This document shows positions 62,287 to 64,000 of a stretch of 64,000 nt of DNA, piece by piece. The notes beneath the pieces are model-generated. The model worked only from the letters and a program-made list of their open reading frames with translations. It did not search any database and had not been told where the DNA came from. Numbering within the stretch: position 1 is the stretch's first letter; each line of letters starts with the position of its first letter. The stretch covers positions 434,001 to 498,000 of the forward strand of contig NZ_VOBN01000001.1 in the NCBI RefSeq assembly GCF_008370045.1, written 5' to 3'. Source of the DNA: Pseudomonas sp. ANT_J12. GTDB lineage: Bacteria > Pseudomonadota > Gammaproteobacteria > Pseudomonadales > Pseudomonadaceae. The position numbers and the translations under genes are program-made.

Positions 62287-63057
62287 TTACCGCGTCGCGA
62301 CGATGAACAACCGTGGAAACGGCAACAGCACCGTCCCATCCTCCAGCGCCGGATAAGCCTGCTCGACCGCCGCCAGATACCGCTTCAAATACTCCGCCCG
62401 CTCGCCCTCATCCAGCGGATCGAGAAACGGCCGCAGGCCACTGCCCTTGAACCACTCCACCATGCCCGAGGCACCACCCGCCAGTGGATGATGGTAAGTC
62501 GTGCGCCACACATCAACCCGCTTACAGTGCGGCCGCAGCATCGAGTAGTAATCGCTGGCACTGGCCATTTCCGTCCGTTGCCCGGCGGCGTCCGCCAGTT
62601 TGCTGGCCCACGGGCCATTGGCGGCGATTTCGCGCATCAGGCGATGGGACGGTTCGTTGAGGTTGTCGGGCATCTGGATTGCCAGGCTGCCCCCCTTGGT
62701 CAGTCGAGAGGCGAGCGACGGCAGCAACGTCCCGTGATCGGGCAGCCACTGCAATACGGCGTTGGCGAATATCACGTCGAACGGGCCGCTATCGTTCCAG
62801 GTTCCGATGTCAACGGTGTCGAACTTCACTTGTGGCAGGCGCTTGCGGGCGGCTTCGATCATGTCGGGCGAGCTGTCCACGCCGCGCACCCAGGCATTAT
62901 CGAAACGCTCTACCAGCAATTCCGTGGAGTTGCCGGGGCCGCAGCCGATATCAATGGCCGAGCGCGCATCCACGGGCGGGATGGCTGCGAGCAGATCCCG
63001 GGCCGGGCGGGTGCGTTCATCTTCAAAAGCGACGTATTGCTTGGCGGACCAACTCAT
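62287..63057 (-). CDS. tam: trans-aconitate 2-methyltransferase
   Basis: From ATG 63057 (MSWSAKQYVAFEDERTRPA), 256 residues, the usual length. YVAFEDERTRPARDLLA and DIGCGPGNSTELL are diagnostic for Tam, as is NAVLQWLPDH. It methylates trans-aconitate, a spontaneous inhibitor of the citrate cycle. Upstream GGAGAACGCA carries the ribosome binding site. Confidence 0.93.
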   Translation of the reverse strand: MSWSAKQYVAFEDERTRPARDLLAAIPPVDARSAIDIGCGPGNSTELLVERFDNAWVRGVDSSPDMIEAARKRLPQVKFDTVDIGTWNDSGPFDVIFANAVLQWLPDHGTLLPSLASRLTKGGSLAIQMPDNLNEPSHRLMREIAANGPWASKLADAAGQRTEMASASDYYSMLRPHCKRVDVWRTTYHHPLAGGASGMVEWFKGSGLRPFLDPLDEGERAEYLKRYLAAVEQAYPALEDGTVLLPFPRLFIVATR

Positions 63058-63450
63058 TGCGTTCTCCTGTCGAAGGGGTGTCCTGGCCTGGGCCGACAAC
63101 CGGTTCGCTACGATACTCCGCCCTGTGCGCCAGCCCAATCCGACTTATGGCGATCGCAGAGGATATGCCGCGCGGTTTTTATCGCTGATTCATTGCAAGA
63201 CATAACCCAATCGACCGTTCGTCGAGGGAACAGTCAAGCGATTTTGACAGCCTGAATATCACACCTATAGCCCTTATCGCGGCCAGTCGGAAGGAACCCG
63301 ACCTGTCAATTTGCACGCAAGGAGCAAGGCCAACTCGTGCCTCGTGCAAGCAGGGTTCCGCCCGTAGTGTTTCAGCAACGGCCGTAAGGCAAGCAAACGT
63401 TGTCATGCCTGAGGGTTATCAGGCACTCACTATGAACAAGGAGCTTTACT
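63058..63450. promoter_or_regulatory. divergent region tam / PixA-like gene with hairpin
   Basis: 393 bp that must contain both promoters. A perfect 7-bp stem TGCCTGA/TCAGGCA (63406-63425) lies just before the AAGGAG (63437) of the inclusion-body protein gene and could influence its translation. No other gene is apparent. Confidence 0.5.
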
Positions 63451-63954
63451 ATGTCTCGAGTCACGGATGTGCTGGTCTCTATCGACACCGAAACCATTCT
63501 GAAAAACTACCCGAACATCAGCAAAAACCCTGCTTCGCCAACGATGATCGACGTTAATCATGTGTACATGGTGACCAACCGGGACAACGTGATAAATGGT
63601 CAGGCCGGGGGCGAACTCAACCTGAAAGCACAGGTGGGCGACTTGATTCGCTGGCGAGAAACCAGCCTGTCGCAGAGCTTCGAAACCGCGGTTATTTTCT
63701 ACAAGTTCATTGGCAACAAAGGCAGCGAGTTGATCTCCACCCCTACGCCACGCAAGGCTAAGGCCTGCGTCGCCGTCCCTAACACCAGCAACCCATCGGT
63801 GCCGAGCTGCCAGAAAGTCGATAACCATTATTGGTCTTCGGAAACACTGGACTGCGGTAGCGTGACCTATCACTTCCATTTCCTGATCGTCGATCGCAAC
63901 TGCAAAATCGTCGGCTGCTGTTCGTGGGACCCGTTCATTACTATCCGTAACTGA
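63451..63954 (+). CDS. AidA/PixA family inclusion body protein
   Basis: A 167-residue soluble protein of the AidA/PixA family (PF12306): VTDVLVSIDTETILKNYPN, VYMVTNRDNVINGQAGGELN and a C-terminal WDPFITIRN. PixA forms crystalline inclusions in Xenorhabdus and AidA is quorum-regulated in Burkholderia and Ralstonia; the cellular role is unclear. A strong AAGGAG ribosome binding site precedes ATG 63451. Confidence 0.88.
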   Translation: MSRVTDVLVSIDTETILKNYPNISKNPASPTMIDVNHVYMVTNRDNVINGQAGGELNLKAQVGDLIRWRETSLSQSFETAVIFYKFIGNKGSELISTPTPRKAKACVAVPNTSNPSVPSCQKVDNHYWSSETLDCGSVTYHFHFLIVDRNCKIVGCCSWDPFITIRN

Positions 63955-64000
63955 CGAAGGCTGGCCCCTTGGCGACAAGGGGCCTCCCCCCGTTCGTTGC

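Noticed and set aside
1..64000. CRISPR array, transposase, integrase or prophage genes
   Set aside because: No regularly spaced repeats and no recognisable mobile-element proteins were seen on either strand; the repeats present are REP-type palindromes.

Overview
The window is a stretch of Pseudomonas chromosome, most likely from the fluorescens lineage. The clearest signs are the algU-mucA-mucB-mucD cluster, phaG, the OprD-type porin with a TctCBA/TctDE system, gene order around sdhE-ygfX-nadB, many Pseudomonas-type REP palindromes, and uniformly high GC with strong GC at third codon positions. Most of it is ordinary core or lineage-specific genome. Accessory DNA is confined to two spots beside tRNA genes.

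Layout. 1-3271: lipid A/phosphoethanolamine transferase (cut by the window start), a PuuA/PauA-type glutamine-synthetase-like ligase and a REP pair. 3272-6989: MFS transporter, two LysR regulators and a small tautomerase-type isomerase. 7063-11233: a four-gene envelope glycosylation operon (GtrB-like, methyltransferase, GtrA, multi-spanning DUF6311 protein) with ATGA/GTGA overlaps. 11512-15327: two small hypotheticals and a bifunctional mannitol-1-phosphate dehydrogenase/phosphatase. 15460-16582: a HepT/MntA toxin-antitoxin pair bracketed by 20-bp copies of the tRNA-Ser(CGA) 3' end. 16667-20185: dapA-bamC-MBL hydrolase-purC. 20514-24552: gcvR-bcp, PerM-like protein, TusA-like protein, BepA. 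24630-28468: algU-mucA-mucB-mucD without mucC. 29028-33251: nadB, ygfX, sdhE, ygfZ and an HDOD protein. 33356-41022: TctDE two-component system facing OpdH-like porin-tctC-tctB-tctA-abrB. 41128-44003: ung, an ECH_2 hydrolase and two tyrosine-rich small lipoproteins.

44213-54250 is the most coherent pathway: a putative sigma-54 promoter, a guanidine-I (ykkC) riboswitch, an ABC importer, two DUF1989 proteins (carboxyguanidine deiminase subunits), a biotin-dependent urea/guanidine carboxylase and allophanate hydrolase. Together they would import guanidine and convert it to ammonium and CO2. The carboxylase carries an in-frame 147-bp REP doublet between its two carboxyltransferase domains.

54454-58089 holds a diguanylate cyclase, a CWC protein, rsuA and phaG. 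From tRNA-Gly(CCC) at 58269 to about 61120 lies a lower-GC accessory patch: a broken ORF, a zeta-type toxin with a small overlapping ORF, a structured leader in front of a small hypothetical gene, and a truncated HicB. The window closes with two methyltransferases (one trans-aconitate methyltransferase) and an AidA/PixA inclusion-body protein. I see no CRISPR array, integrase, transposase or complete insertion sequence.
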